Source: UBA1546 sp049302185 (GTDB lineage: Bacteria > Nitrospirota > Thermodesulfovibrionia > Thermodesulfovibrionales > UBA1546). From it: a stretch of DNA of 62,664 nucleotides. The stretch lies in the NCBI GenBank assembly GCA_049302185.1, contig JBAQLV010000029.1, forward strand, positions 1-62,664. The letters run 5' to 3'. Shown here piece after piece: positions 42,663-50,522 of this stretch (position 1 is its first letter; each line of letters opens with the position of its first letter). The translations under genes and the position numbers were made by a program. Below the pieces are notes generated by a model, which worked only from the letters and a program-made list of their open reading frames with translations, made no database searches and was not told the origin of the DNA.

Positions 42663-43292
42663 ATGAAGGTTATTGCATTTTTAGGAAGTCCGAGAAAGGA
42701 CGGCAATACAGAGCTTCTGCTTAATGAAGCAATAAAAGGGATTATCGCCTCGGGGGACTCGTTCTCCTCGGCGAATCCGCCTGAGTGCGGAACGGGGCGA
42801 GAGATTCCCGGCTCTGCTGTGCAAATCTTTAACCTCAATCTCATGAAGATCTCTCCATGTCAGGACTGTGGAGGATGCGACGAGACAGGCAGATGCATTG
42901 TTGAAGACGAGATGTCTCAGATTTACAATGCAATAAGAACTGCGGACAGAATCATACTTGCATCTCCGGTCTTTTTCTCCGGGCTCAGCGCGCAGACAAA
43001 GATAATGATTGACAGGTGTCAGGCATTCTGGTGCGAAAAGTACCTGCTGAAAAAGCCTATTCCCGAAGGCGAATTCGGAAGGAAAGGACTTTTATTGCTC
43101 GTAGGAGGTATGGAAAAAGAGGCAGGGATTAAGTGTTCCGAGACAACTGCAAAGGCATTTTTCAGAACCATCAGCGTGCCTGAACATAAGACATTGAGTT
43201 TTCTTGGCGTTGACGCAAAAGGCGCAATACTTAAGCAGCCCTCAGCCCTCAAAGAGGCTTATGAGGCAGGAAAAGAACTGGATAGGATTTAA
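42663..43292 (+). CDS. Iron-sulfur flavoprotein / NADPH-dependent FMN reductase family
   Basis: The flavodoxin-like start KVIAFLGSPRKDGNTELLL binds FMN. Cysteines in PCQDCGGCDETGRC give the [4Fe-4S] site of the iron-sulfur flavoprotein family. The FMN-proximal loop reads ASPVFFSGLSAQTKIMIDRC. About 20 extra residues (around 31-50) come from a GC-rich in-frame insertion at about 42751-42815. The last 44 bp overlap the convergent acyltransferase gene. The ferredoxin just upstream is the probable partner. Confidence 0.9.
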   Translation: MKVIAFLGSPRKDGNTELLLNEAIKGIIASGDSFSSANPPECGTGREIPGSAVQIFNLNLMKISPCQDCGGCDETGRCIVEDEMSQIYNAIRTADRIILASPVFFSGLSAQTKIMIDRCQAFWCEKYLLKKPIPEGEFGRKGLLLLVGGMEKEAGIKCSETTAKAFFRTISVPEHKTLSFLGVDAKGAILKQPSALKEAYEAGKELDRI

Positions 43293-44166
43293 CCCTCTTC
43301 CACCGTCTGTGTATCCATAACCATTCAGAAGGATGCTCTTTTATATACTCTTCTATAAAGCCAGAGAACTTTTTGGTATCTTCAATAACCGCTTCCTCTT
43401 TATCTGCAATATCTGATAATTTTACCTCCGGATAAATCGTTATTCTATGGCCTTTATCTGTTCTGTGAATAAATGCAGGCAAAACCACTGCTCCTGTCTT
43501 TCTTGCTATGAGCGCGGGCATCTTTGTTGTCCATGCCCCCCTTCCGAAAAAATCTATCATATATCCCTCATCTGAAAGCACAGCCTGATCCATGAGAATG
43601 CCGACAGAACCATTATTTTTTAATACTTTCATAACTGCCTTCAGCGCCCCTTTTTTATAAATAACGCTGTTGCCGTATCTCTGTCTTACTCTTTCTATAA
43701 ATTTGTTTATATAAGGGTTGTTTATCTGTCTTGCTACTCCTGAAGAATGCAAAAGCTTAGCAGATGTTGCGATTGCCATAAGCTCCCAGTTCCCGCAGTG
43801 TCCTGTTATAAACAATATCCCCCTGCCCTCTGATTTAGCCTTGTATACATTTTCTGTTCCCTCAAACTCAACAGAATCTATAATCCCTGAACCAATGCCA
43901 TAATATATTTTAACTATCTCAATAAGAGACCTTCCTAAATTCCTGAAATTATTTCTGATTACCTTTTCAGGCGTTTCTGAAATGCTAATTGCATGAGATG
44001 ATATTGACTTCCGGAGATTTTCTATTGCAATCTTTCTTCTGCTTCTCCAGAGATAAAAAAGCAGAATACCAAGAAATTCCCCGAACCTAATCGGAAATAT
44101 TGCTAATGGTACGGACAGCGCAACATAAAGACAAGCCTCAAGAAGCCATACCGCTCTACGAGTCAT
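43249..44166 (-). CDS. LpxL/HtrB-type lysophospholipid (lipid A) acyltransferase
   Basis: The 305-residue protein has an N-terminal membrane helix and the acyltransferase motif HCGNWELMAIA, the HxxxxE type of the LpxL family. It also has LMDQAVLSDEGYMIDFFGR and a C-terminal PSEWLWIHRRWK, both family landmarks. LpxL adds secondary acyl chains to lipid A, so the gene supports a diderm envelope. It follows the Lon-family gene by 13 bp. Confidence 0.92.
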   Translation of the reverse strand: MTRRAVWLLEACLYVALSVPLAIFPIRFGEFLGILLFYLWRSRRKIAIENLRKSISSHAISISETPEKVIRNNFRNLGRSLIEIVKIYYGIGSGIIDSVEFEGTENVYKAKSEGRGILFITGHCGNWELMAIATSAKLLHSSGVARQINNPYINKFIERVRQRYGNSVIYKKGALKAVMKVLKNNGSVGILMDQAVLSDEGYMIDFFGRGAWTTKMPALIARKTGAVVLPAFIHRTDKGHRITIYPEVKLSDIADKEEAVIEDTKKFSGFIEEYIKEHPSEWLWIHRRWKRVKSYPVLFLPHKPL

Positions 44167-44179
44167 TGACCGACCTTCT

Positions 44180-46621
44180 TCATTTGTTGTTCTCTTTTTT
44201 ACCCTTCTCTTTTTCTTCTTCTTCCTCCTCCTCTTTTCCTTTTTTCTCCTTCAATGCCGCTCTTATTTCTTCAAAGCGTTTTGCAATGAGATAATTCATA
44301 GTGCCTTCCGGATATGTTCCGTCTTCTCTTAACTCGCCAGCAGACATGCCTGTGAGTATCTCAAGTCCTTCCTCAGCCCTGTCTATAGGGTATATTGTGA
44401 ATCTACCATTCTTAACAGCATCAACCACATCTTTTTTTACCATCAGGTGTTTAACATTCCGTCTCGGGATTATGACACCGTGGCTCCCGTCAAGCCCTCT
44501 CAATTTGCACAAATCAAAGAATCCCTCTATTTTTTCATTTACGCCGCCTACTGGCTGGACATCTCCGTTCTGGTCCATAGAGGCTGTAACGGCAATGCTT
44601 TGTTTTAACGGGACGTTCGCAATACTGCTTAAGAGAGCATACAGCTCTGCGCATGAAGCGCTGTCGCCCTCCACCATATCGTAAAGCTGTTCAAATGTTA
44701 TGGAGGCTGAAAGGCTTATAGGTTTCTTTGAGGCATACCTGCTCCCAAGATAGTTGGTTATTATGAGTATTGCCTTTTCATGTATCTTGCCGCTCATCTT
44801 GGTTTCTCTTTCTATATTTACAACTCCTGCTTTACCCGTATATGTCGCGGCAGTTATCCTTGACGGTTTGCCGAAGCTGTAATCCCCGAGATCAAGGACG
44901 GCAAGGCCGTTAACCTGACCGGCTTTTTCTCCTGAAGTGTCAACTATCAGCGTCCCCTCTGCGATCATTTCACGCATCCGCTCTTCTATCCTGTTATTTC
45001 TGTAAACTTTTTCGTTTATGGCTTTCTCTACATGTTCATTTGTAACAACCTTGATTTTTGCCTTCAATGCCCAATAGTTTGACTCAACGATAACATCATT
45101 TATTTCGCTGAACTTTGACGAGAGTTTTTCCTGATGTTCTGCGAGTCTTGAGCCGTACTCCACAACCTTTGCAATGCCTGTCCTGTCAAAGGGGAGCAGC
45201 TTTTCCTCCTTGCATTTCGCTGCAACAAAGGATGCGTATTTTTGTATGTTTTCATCTGTTCTGTCCATCCTGCTGTCAAAATCAGCTTTGACCTTAAACA
45301 GTTCCCTGTATTCTTCATCAAGGCTGTAAAGCAGATAATAAAGATATGGATTGCCAACAAGTATGACCTTGACGTTAATAGGAATTGCCTCGGGTTTGAG
45401 AGTTGTTGTGGATATCAGCCTGTATTGCTCCCACACGTCTTCTATTTTTACTTCCTTATTCCTTAAGGCGCGCTTCAATGCATCATAGGCGAATATATTT
45501 CTCAGAAGGTCAAGGACATTGATGACTATATAGCCGCCGTTTGCCCTGTGCAGAGAGCCGGCTTTTATCATTGAGAAATCCGTTATTGCAATCCCGTACT
45601 GTATCTTATATTCTATTCTTCCAAAGAGATTGAAGTATGTCGGGTTGCTCTCAAAGACGCAAGGCGCCCCCTTGCTTTCTTTATTGTTCACAAGGACATT
45701 AACTATGTATCTTGTGAATGTAGGTTCGGTTTTCTGGAGTTTCATGAATGGCAGTGACGGCGTTTGTTCCTCCGACGTCTTAAAATCTTCAAGGTGTGCA
45801 AGTATGTCTTCCTTCACTCCTTCAAGATACGCCGTTATTCTTTCATGATTACGGTATTTGTTCTTTAGTTCGTCTATCAGATGTCCAACAGCAGAAAGCG
45901 CAGCCTCTCTCTCAAGCCTGCCGAGGAGGTCCTTGACAAGCTTCTCTCCGTCCCTCAATGTCCTGACAACATCATCGAGCTTGTCCTGAAGCATTTTGCC
46001 CAGCTCTTCTACTTTTTTTCTGGTTTTTTCATCAAGGGCTTCAAAATCTTCTTCCTTTAGCGGCTCTCCTGTTTTTTTGATAGGAACTATTAGTAAGCCG
46101 CTGACGGTCTTTCTTATAGAAAATCCTTTTGCCTGCGCCTCATCTTCGAGATGAGAGAAAAGGTCTTTCTGTTTCTTTTGAAATTCCTCAAGAATAAGGT
46201 TTTTCTGCTTTTCATATTCTTTAGACTCAAAGACCTTTGGTATCTCAACCCTGAGCACATTGATAAGCTCATCCATGTCTTTCTGAAAGATTACAGCCAT
46301 GCCCGGTTCAAGCGACACAGCTATCGGAGCATCGGCGTCCTTGAAGTTATATACATAACCCCAGTCAGAGGGAACCGGTTCATTTATTGCCTGTTTGGAC
46401 AGTATAGACTTGATTGTGGTCATCTTGCCTGTTCCGCTTTCTCCAAGGATAAATATGTTAAATCCTCTATCGTTAAAGCCTATTCCAAAATCAAGCGCCC
46501 TTAATGCCCTCTCCTGCCCTATTGTTTCCTCAAAAAGAGGCAGATCGTCTGTAGTTTTGAACTTAAATATGTCCTGATTGCAGCATTTGTAAAGTTCATC
46601 AACGCTAAGTTTGTCAGGCAT
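44180..46621 (-). CDS. Lon-family (LonB-like) ATP-dependent protease
   Basis: The protein has an AAA module with GESGTGKMT as the P-loop, a long helical insert (about residues 100-330) and a C-terminal Lon protease domain. The Ser-Lys dyad is Ser654 in EGDSASCAE and Lys697 in VGGVNEKIEG. The variant P-loop residue after Lys is usual for this subgroup. The ATG at 46621 has GGAGGTA just upstream and is preferred over the one at 46636. The C-terminus is a Lys/Glu tail of about 20 residues. The protein should degrade misfolded or regulatory substrates in the cytoplasm. Confidence 0.93.
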   Translation of the reverse strand: MPDKLSVDELYKCCNQDIFKFKTTDDLPLFEETIGQERALRALDFGIGFNDRGFNIFILGESGTGKMTTIKSILSKQAINEPVPSDWGYVYNFKDADAPIAVSLEPGMAVIFQKDMDELINVLRVEIPKVFESKEYEKQKNLILEEFQKKQKDLFSHLEDEAQAKGFSIRKTVSGLLIVPIKKTGEPLKEEDFEALDEKTRKKVEELGKMLQDKLDDVVRTLRDGEKLVKDLLGRLEREAALSAVGHLIDELKNKYRNHERITAYLEGVKEDILAHLEDFKTSEEQTPSLPFMKLQKTEPTFTRYIVNVLVNNKESKGAPCVFESNPTYFNLFGRIEYKIQYGIAITDFSMIKAGSLHRANGGYIVINVLDLLRNIFAYDALKRALRNKEVKIEDVWEQYRLISTTTLKPEAIPINVKVILVGNPYLYYLLYSLDEEYRELFKVKADFDSRMDRTDENIQKYASFVAAKCKEEKLLPFDRTGIAKVVEYGSRLAEHQEKLSSKFSEINDVIVESNYWALKAKIKVVTNEHVEKAINEKVYRNNRIEERMREMIAEGTLIVDTSGEKAGQVNGLAVLDLGDYSFGKPSRITAATYTGKAGVVNIERETKMSGKIHEKAILIITNYLGSRYASKKPISLSASITFEQLYDMVEGDSASCAELYALLSSIANVPLKQSIAVTASMDQNGDVQPVGGVNEKIEGFFDLCKLRGLDGSHGVIIPRRNVKHLMVKKDVVDAVKNGRFTIYPIDRAEEGLEILTGMSAGELREDGTYPEGTMNYLIAKRFEEIRAALKEKKGKEEEEEEEKEKGKKENNK

Positions 46622-46706
46622 TTTTACCTCCATCACAATTTCAGTTTATAGTCCATGATTTATTACTATGAACAATTTAGCACAAAAAAAACTTTTAATA
46701 AAGTGA

Positions 46707-47579
46707 TTATGCCCTTGGATGATGCTCTGTATATACCTTCTTGATTCTGTCGGTTGAAACCTTTGTATATATCTGCGTTGTGGATATGTCCGAGTGACCG
46801 AGCATTTTCTGAACAGAGCGCAAATCTGCCCCGCCTTCGAGCAGGTGTGTTGCAAAGGAATGCCGCAAAGTATGAGGCGAGAGATCAATACCAATCTGTT
46901 TTCCGTATTTCTTAATTGTCTGCCAGAAACGCTGCCTTGTCATTGCGCTGCCCCTGTTTGTGATAAAGAGATAGTCGGACTGCTTTTTCTTTAAGATGGC
47001 AGGCCTGAGTTCTTTTGTATATTTTTTAATTTTATCCAGAGCCCTTGAGTTTATAGGAACAAGCCTTTCCTTTGAGCCCTTGCCCATAATTCTCAGGAAG
47101 CCGGCTTCAAGGTTTACATTATTAAGCTTAAGAGAAACAAGTTCGCTGACACGGAGGCCCGAAGAATAAAGAATCTCCAGCATTGCCGTGTCCCTTAAAA
47201 ATGTAGCGTTGTCCGTCCTGCTGTCAAGGAGAGATATGACGTCTTCAAGGCTTAGAGTCTTTGGAAGCCTTTCCCACTTCTTGGGTGTCTGAAGATTTTC
47301 TGAGGGGTCTTCTTTAATGATCTTTTCTATTATCATATATCTGCAAATGCCGCGTATGGAAGATATGAACCTGCAAATACTGGTAGTTGAATATCCTTTG
47401 TCCTTCACATCATTCAGGAAATCTAAGATATCGGCTTTTGAGAAGGAGTCAAGCCCTTTGTTTTTTGAAGTCAGAAGTTTTTGAAACAGCCCAATGTCTC
47501 TCGAATACGCTTCAACCGTGTTTTGAGACAGCCCTCTTTCCACTGATAGGTAGATAAGGAAATCTTTTAATATCTTCAC
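46707..47579 (-). CDS. xerD: Tyrosine recombinase XerC/XerD
   Basis: Xer recombinases resolve chromosome dimers at dif. The catalytic residues are in SSGLRVSELVSL, GKGSKERLVPI, HTLRHSFATHLLEGG and GHSDISTTQIYTKV (Arg, Lys, His-x-x-Arg, His, Tyr). The length of 290 residues and SAM-like N-terminal domain are typical. Translation appears to start at a GTG at 47579 preceded by GGAGGG. No dif site was identified. XerC cannot be excluded. Confidence 0.93.
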   Translation of the reverse strand: MKILKDFLIYLSVERGLSQNTVEAYSRDIGLFQKLLTSKNKGLDSFSKADILDFLNDVKDKGYSTTSICRFISSIRGICRYMIIEKIIKEDPSENLQTPKKWERLPKTLSLEDVISLLDSRTDNATFLRDTAMLEILYSSGLRVSELVSLKLNNVNLEAGFLRIMGKGSKERLVPINSRALDKIKKYTKELRPAILKKKQSDYLFITNRGSAMTRQRFWQTIKKYGKQIGIDLSPHTLRHSFATHLLEGGADLRSVQKMLGHSDISTTQIYTKVSTDRIKKVYTEHHPRA

Positions 47580-47614
47580 AAATACTGTCCCTCCGATTTT
47601 ACCTATCAGACATT

Positions 47615-47645
47615 ATGATAAATTCTTTTCATTTTTTGTTGTCAA
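47615..47645 (-). promoter_or_regulatory. Probable sigma-70 promoter of xerD
   Basis: On the minus strand TTGACA (47645-47640) is followed by TATCAT (47620-47615) after 19 bp, or by TTTATC after 17 bp. It lies in the gap after glnA and 36 bp before the xerD GTG, so xerD may be transcribed independently of glnA. Confidence 0.5.
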
Positions 47646-47676
47646 GTCAACGCCTGTATAAAAAAGTGGGGAATGT

Positions 47677-49002
47677 TTATATATCCAGATATTTTTCAAG
47701 CTCCCATTCTGTTACCTGCATCTTGAATTCATTCCACTCTTTTGTCTTGATGTGAATGTACCTATTGTAGAGGTGCTTCCCCAATACATCATGGATCAAC
47801 TTATCGCTTTTCAGTTCGTTTATTGCCTCATAAAGCGAGGATGGAAGAGTATCTATATTTTTTGATGCCAGTTTCTCCTCATCAAACTTATACAAGTCTT
47901 CCTCAACAGGCTCTGATAGTTTTAGGTTTTTCTCTATGCCATTTAGCCCCGATGCCAGCATCGCAGCAAATGCCAGATATGGATTGCATGCAGGGTCAGG
48001 ACATCTTAGCTCAATTCGCGCCGAATTAGGTTTATCCTCAAACCAGTGAGGAACTCTGATAAGTGAAGACCTGTTTGTCCTTGCCCATGAAATGTACACT
48101 GGGGCTTCAAATCCTGTTACAAGTCTTTTATACGAATTGACTGTTGGGCATAAGACCGCTGTCATGCCCTTGATGTGATTCAATTGCCCTGCAATAAAAT
48201 TATATGCTGTCTTTGAAAGTTTATACTTATCTTTTAGGTCATAAAATGCATTTTTCTTTGTCCTTATATTGAAAAGACTCTGATGAACATGCATGCCTGA
48301 ACCGGCCATTCCCATAATCGGCTTCGGCATAAAAGATACTCTTAATCCATGTTTCTGGGCAATAGCCTTAACTGTGACTCTTAATGTGAGCAGTCTATCG
48401 GCTGTAGTAAGGGCATCTCCGTATTTAAAATCTATCTCGTACTGCCCCGGCGCTACCTCATGATGACAGGTTTCAACATCTATGCCAAACGTCTCGAGGG
48501 CAGCAGTTATCTCCCTCATTATGGTATGGGACTCGTCAGTGGCAAGATCAAAATATCCGTTGCTGTCCATGGGCAATAGTTTTTCATGCCCGTTTCTGAA
48601 AAGGAAAAACTCAAGTTCAGGTCCCACATTATATTCAAATCCCATATCAACTGCCATTTTTAGAGTCTTCTTCAAGATAAATCTGGGATCCCCTTCGAAC
48701 GGACTGCCGTCAGGCCTGTAAATATCGCATATAAGCCGTGCCGTATTCCCTTCGGGAGAACTCAACCATGGAATAACCGCATAAGTGTTTGGATCAGGCT
48801 TTAGATAAAGGTCGCTCTCATGAATTCTTGCAAATCCCTCAACAGAAGAGCCGTCAAACCACGCGCCGTATTTCATAATATCAGGCAGGCTCTGTACAGG
48901 CGCAGTAACTTCCTTTAGACAACCGAGCATATCAGTGAATTGAAGATTTATAAAAATCACCTTATCCTTCTTTGCCTTTTCCAATACCTTTATCGTTTTC
49001 AT
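47677..49002 (-). CDS. glnA: Type I glutamine synthetase
   Basis: Glutamine synthetase makes glutamine from glutamate, ammonia and ATP. Landmarks are the loop DGSSVEGFARIHESDLYLKP, GPELEFFLF, GSGMHVHQSL and the C-terminal NRSSLIRVPHW. At 441 residues it is of the shorter GSI-alpha type, without the adenylylation segment of the beta type. Control is therefore more likely by feedback and expression than by adenylylation. It starts where glnB ends (1-bp overlap), in an nrpR-glnB-glnA operon. Confidence 0.97.
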   Translation of the reverse strand: MKTIKVLEKAKKDKVIFINLQFTDMLGCLKEVTAPVQSLPDIMKYGAWFDGSSVEGFARIHESDLYLKPDPNTYAVIPWLSSPEGNTARLICDIYRPDGSPFEGDPRFILKKTLKMAVDMGFEYNVGPELEFFLFRNGHEKLLPMDSNGYFDLATDESHTIMREITAALETFGIDVETCHHEVAPGQYEIDFKYGDALTTADRLLTLRVTVKAIAQKHGLRVSFMPKPIMGMAGSGMHVHQSLFNIRTKKNAFYDLKDKYKLSKTAYNFIAGQLNHIKGMTAVLCPTVNSYKRLVTGFEAPVYISWARTNRSSLIRVPHWFEDKPNSARIELRCPDPACNPYLAFAAMLASGLNGIEKNLKLSEPVEEDLYKFDEEKLASKNIDTLPSSLYEAINELKSDKLIHDVLGKHLYNRYIHIKTKEWNEFKMQVTEWELEKYLDI

Positions 49003-49343
49003 CAGCTTATCGCCCCCTCCCCTCTCTGTCCTGTCCTTATCCTAACAGCATCATCAACATTTATCACGAAAATTTTACCGTCTCCGATTTTGCCTGTCCT
49101 TGCGGTTTTTTCTATAACGCTAATTACCTCATCTGCAATGCTATCAGGCACTACAACCTCAATCTTAATCTTTGGAATAAAATCCACAACATATTCCGCT
49201 CCCCTATAAATCTCTGTGTGTCCTTTCTGCCGTCCAAATCCCTTTACCTCAGTTATGGTCATACCCTGAATGCCCAGATTATTAAGGGCATCCTTCAACT
49301 CATCAAGCTTAAATGGTTTTATAACCGCCTCGAGTTTTTTCAT
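49002..49343 (-). CDS. glnB: Nitrogen regulatory protein PII
   Basis: The 113-residue protein has the PII family features: KKLEAVIKPFKLDELKDAL at the start, the T-loop GRQKGHTEIYRGAEY with the modifiable Tyr, and TGKIGDGKIFVINVDDAVRI. PII binds ATP and 2-oxoglutarate and controls nitrogen enzymes. GlnB and GlnK cannot be told apart by sequence alone, but the glnA neighbour suits either. It overlaps nrpR by 4 bp. Confidence 0.96.
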   Translation of the reverse strand: MKKLEAVIKPFKLDELKDALNNLGIQGMTITEVKGFGRQKGHTEIYRGAEYVVDFIPKIKIEVVVPDSIADEVISVIEKTARTGKIGDGKIFVINVDDAVRIRTGQRGEGAIS

Positions 49344-50326
49344 ATACCCCCCTTCAATATATCTTTAAAACTTTTCAGTTTTGAATATTCATAAAGCGTT
49401 GACATCGCCTTGCTTTCTGTATGTATGCCGGACTCCTCGATTGCAGCAACAGGATTCAATCCGCCGACAACCACAACTCCTGCTTTATCTATTCCTACAG
49501 GGATTTCCAGCAATGGCCTATTTGGTTCTCCTATGAGCAAAATGCCGCCTATTCCTTTATTTGTTATCGTTTCGGCAAGCCTTTTTGCCTCAGCAAGACA
49601 AACAACAGGAATCTCTCTGAAACTTGCAAGTATCCTCCCATGATGATTTTTCACCGCTCCAATGACATCGGTCATCTTGCTTCTTATGAATATCTCCAAA
49701 GGATCCAGCGATGAGCCCTCATAGCTTATAAGGGATATAAACCGTATCGGGCTTCCATTTTCAGTCTCAACCACACCGCCGAATCTTGATGTAACAGGTA
49801 TGCCTGCCTTAAGAAAAATTCCATTTATCGTAACGCTGCATACAGTGCCAAGTCCAATTTTGCCCTCAGGGATTAACACATCGCCGATCTTTTTTCCTCC
49901 ACGGGCAAAGATTATTCTGTTGCTCATAACATAAGGAGACGAAAAAACCGGAGTTAAAATCCTGATTGCATCCTTTAGTCTTTCCTCAGGGAAATACGAA
50001 ATATTCAATATAACATTACCATCAAGAGTTTTAAGGTCAAGCGTTGTCTGATAAGACAGGGTCTCTATCTTGCTTATTATGAATCCGACCTTCTCTGACA
50101 CAAGGGCATTCTTTAATTCCAGCCTTCCTTTTTCTGTAATCTTCCTTCCTTCTTTTCCGAACACCTCTGTATAGCCGCGTTCATCAAGAATTCTCAGATG
50201 ATAGCGAACTGTCCTCTCCGTAAGGTCAATGCCGTGCAGTTTTAACTGCCGCGATATCTCTCTTGAGCCTACAACATCTGTATACTTCTCAAGTATCTTG
50301 AGAATGGAAAACATTGTTTTGTTCAT
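49340..50326 (-). CDS. nrpR: NrpR-type nitrogen transcriptional regulator (HTH plus DUF128)
   Basis: NrpR represses nitrogen genes in methanogens and responds to 2-oxoglutarate. Residues 1-65 are a winged helix (REISRQLKLHGIDLTERTVR). The rest is one DUF128 effector domain with conserved segments VTSRFGGVVETENGSPIRFI and GGILLIGEPNRPLLEIPVGI, plus KAGVVVVGGLNPVAAIEE. The stop overlaps glnB. The leader holds opposed repeat arrays. The operator for this type (GGAA-N6-TTCC in archaea) was not found by eye near the start. Confidence 0.92.
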   Translation of the reverse strand: MNKTMFSILKILEKYTDVVGSREISRQLKLHGIDLTERTVRYHLRILDERGYTEVFGKEGRKITEKGRLELKNALVSEKVGFIISKIETLSYQTTLDLKTLDGNVILNISYFPEERLKDAIRILTPVFSSPYVMSNRIIFARGGKKIGDVLIPEGKIGLGTVCSVTINGIFLKAGIPVTSRFGGVVETENGSPIRFISLISYEGSSLDPLEIFIRSKMTDVIGAVKNHHGRILASFREIPVVCLAEAKRLAETITNKGIGGILLIGEPNRPLLEIPVGIDKAGVVVVGGLNPVAAIEESGIHTESKAMSTLYEYSKLKSFKDILKGGI

Positions 50327-50341
50327 TGTTTTTGCCTCTTT

Positions 50342-50414
50342 TAGTGACAGTGTCAGTGATTAGTGTCAGTTAAATTATTTCAAACCGGCACTTTTCACTA
50401 ACACTATTTCACTT
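50342..50414. repeat. Opposed short tandem-repeat arrays in the nrpR leader
   Basis: TAGTGACAGTGTCAGTGATT and AGTGTCAG on the left face CACTTTTCACTAACACTATT and TCAC on the right. The units are degenerate and about 7-9 bp. They lie directly upstream of nrpR. Confidence 0.65.
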
Positions 50415-50419
50415 TTTTA

Positions 50420-50522
50420 CTATCCGAACAATATCCTCTCTGCCTCTTTCATATCTGATTCTATAACATTAAGGTATTCCTGTTACATCTGCTGCCTCCT
50501 TAGTCAGCGAATAAGGTTTCAT
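50420..50522 (-). pseudogene. Frameshifted C-terminal remnant of a glutamate-synthase-type gene
   Basis: Starting from the ATG at 50522 the minus strand reads SLTKEAADVTGIP and then a stop. A shifted frame continues YLNVIESDMKEAERILFG and a stop. The intact gene just upstream ends SLTEECAKVTGIPYLMESYR followed by KEALKILKS. The two ends match along their length, apart from the frameshift, so the fragment appears to be the tail of a second copy. Loss of a few bases around TACC explains the shift. Confidence 0.7.
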
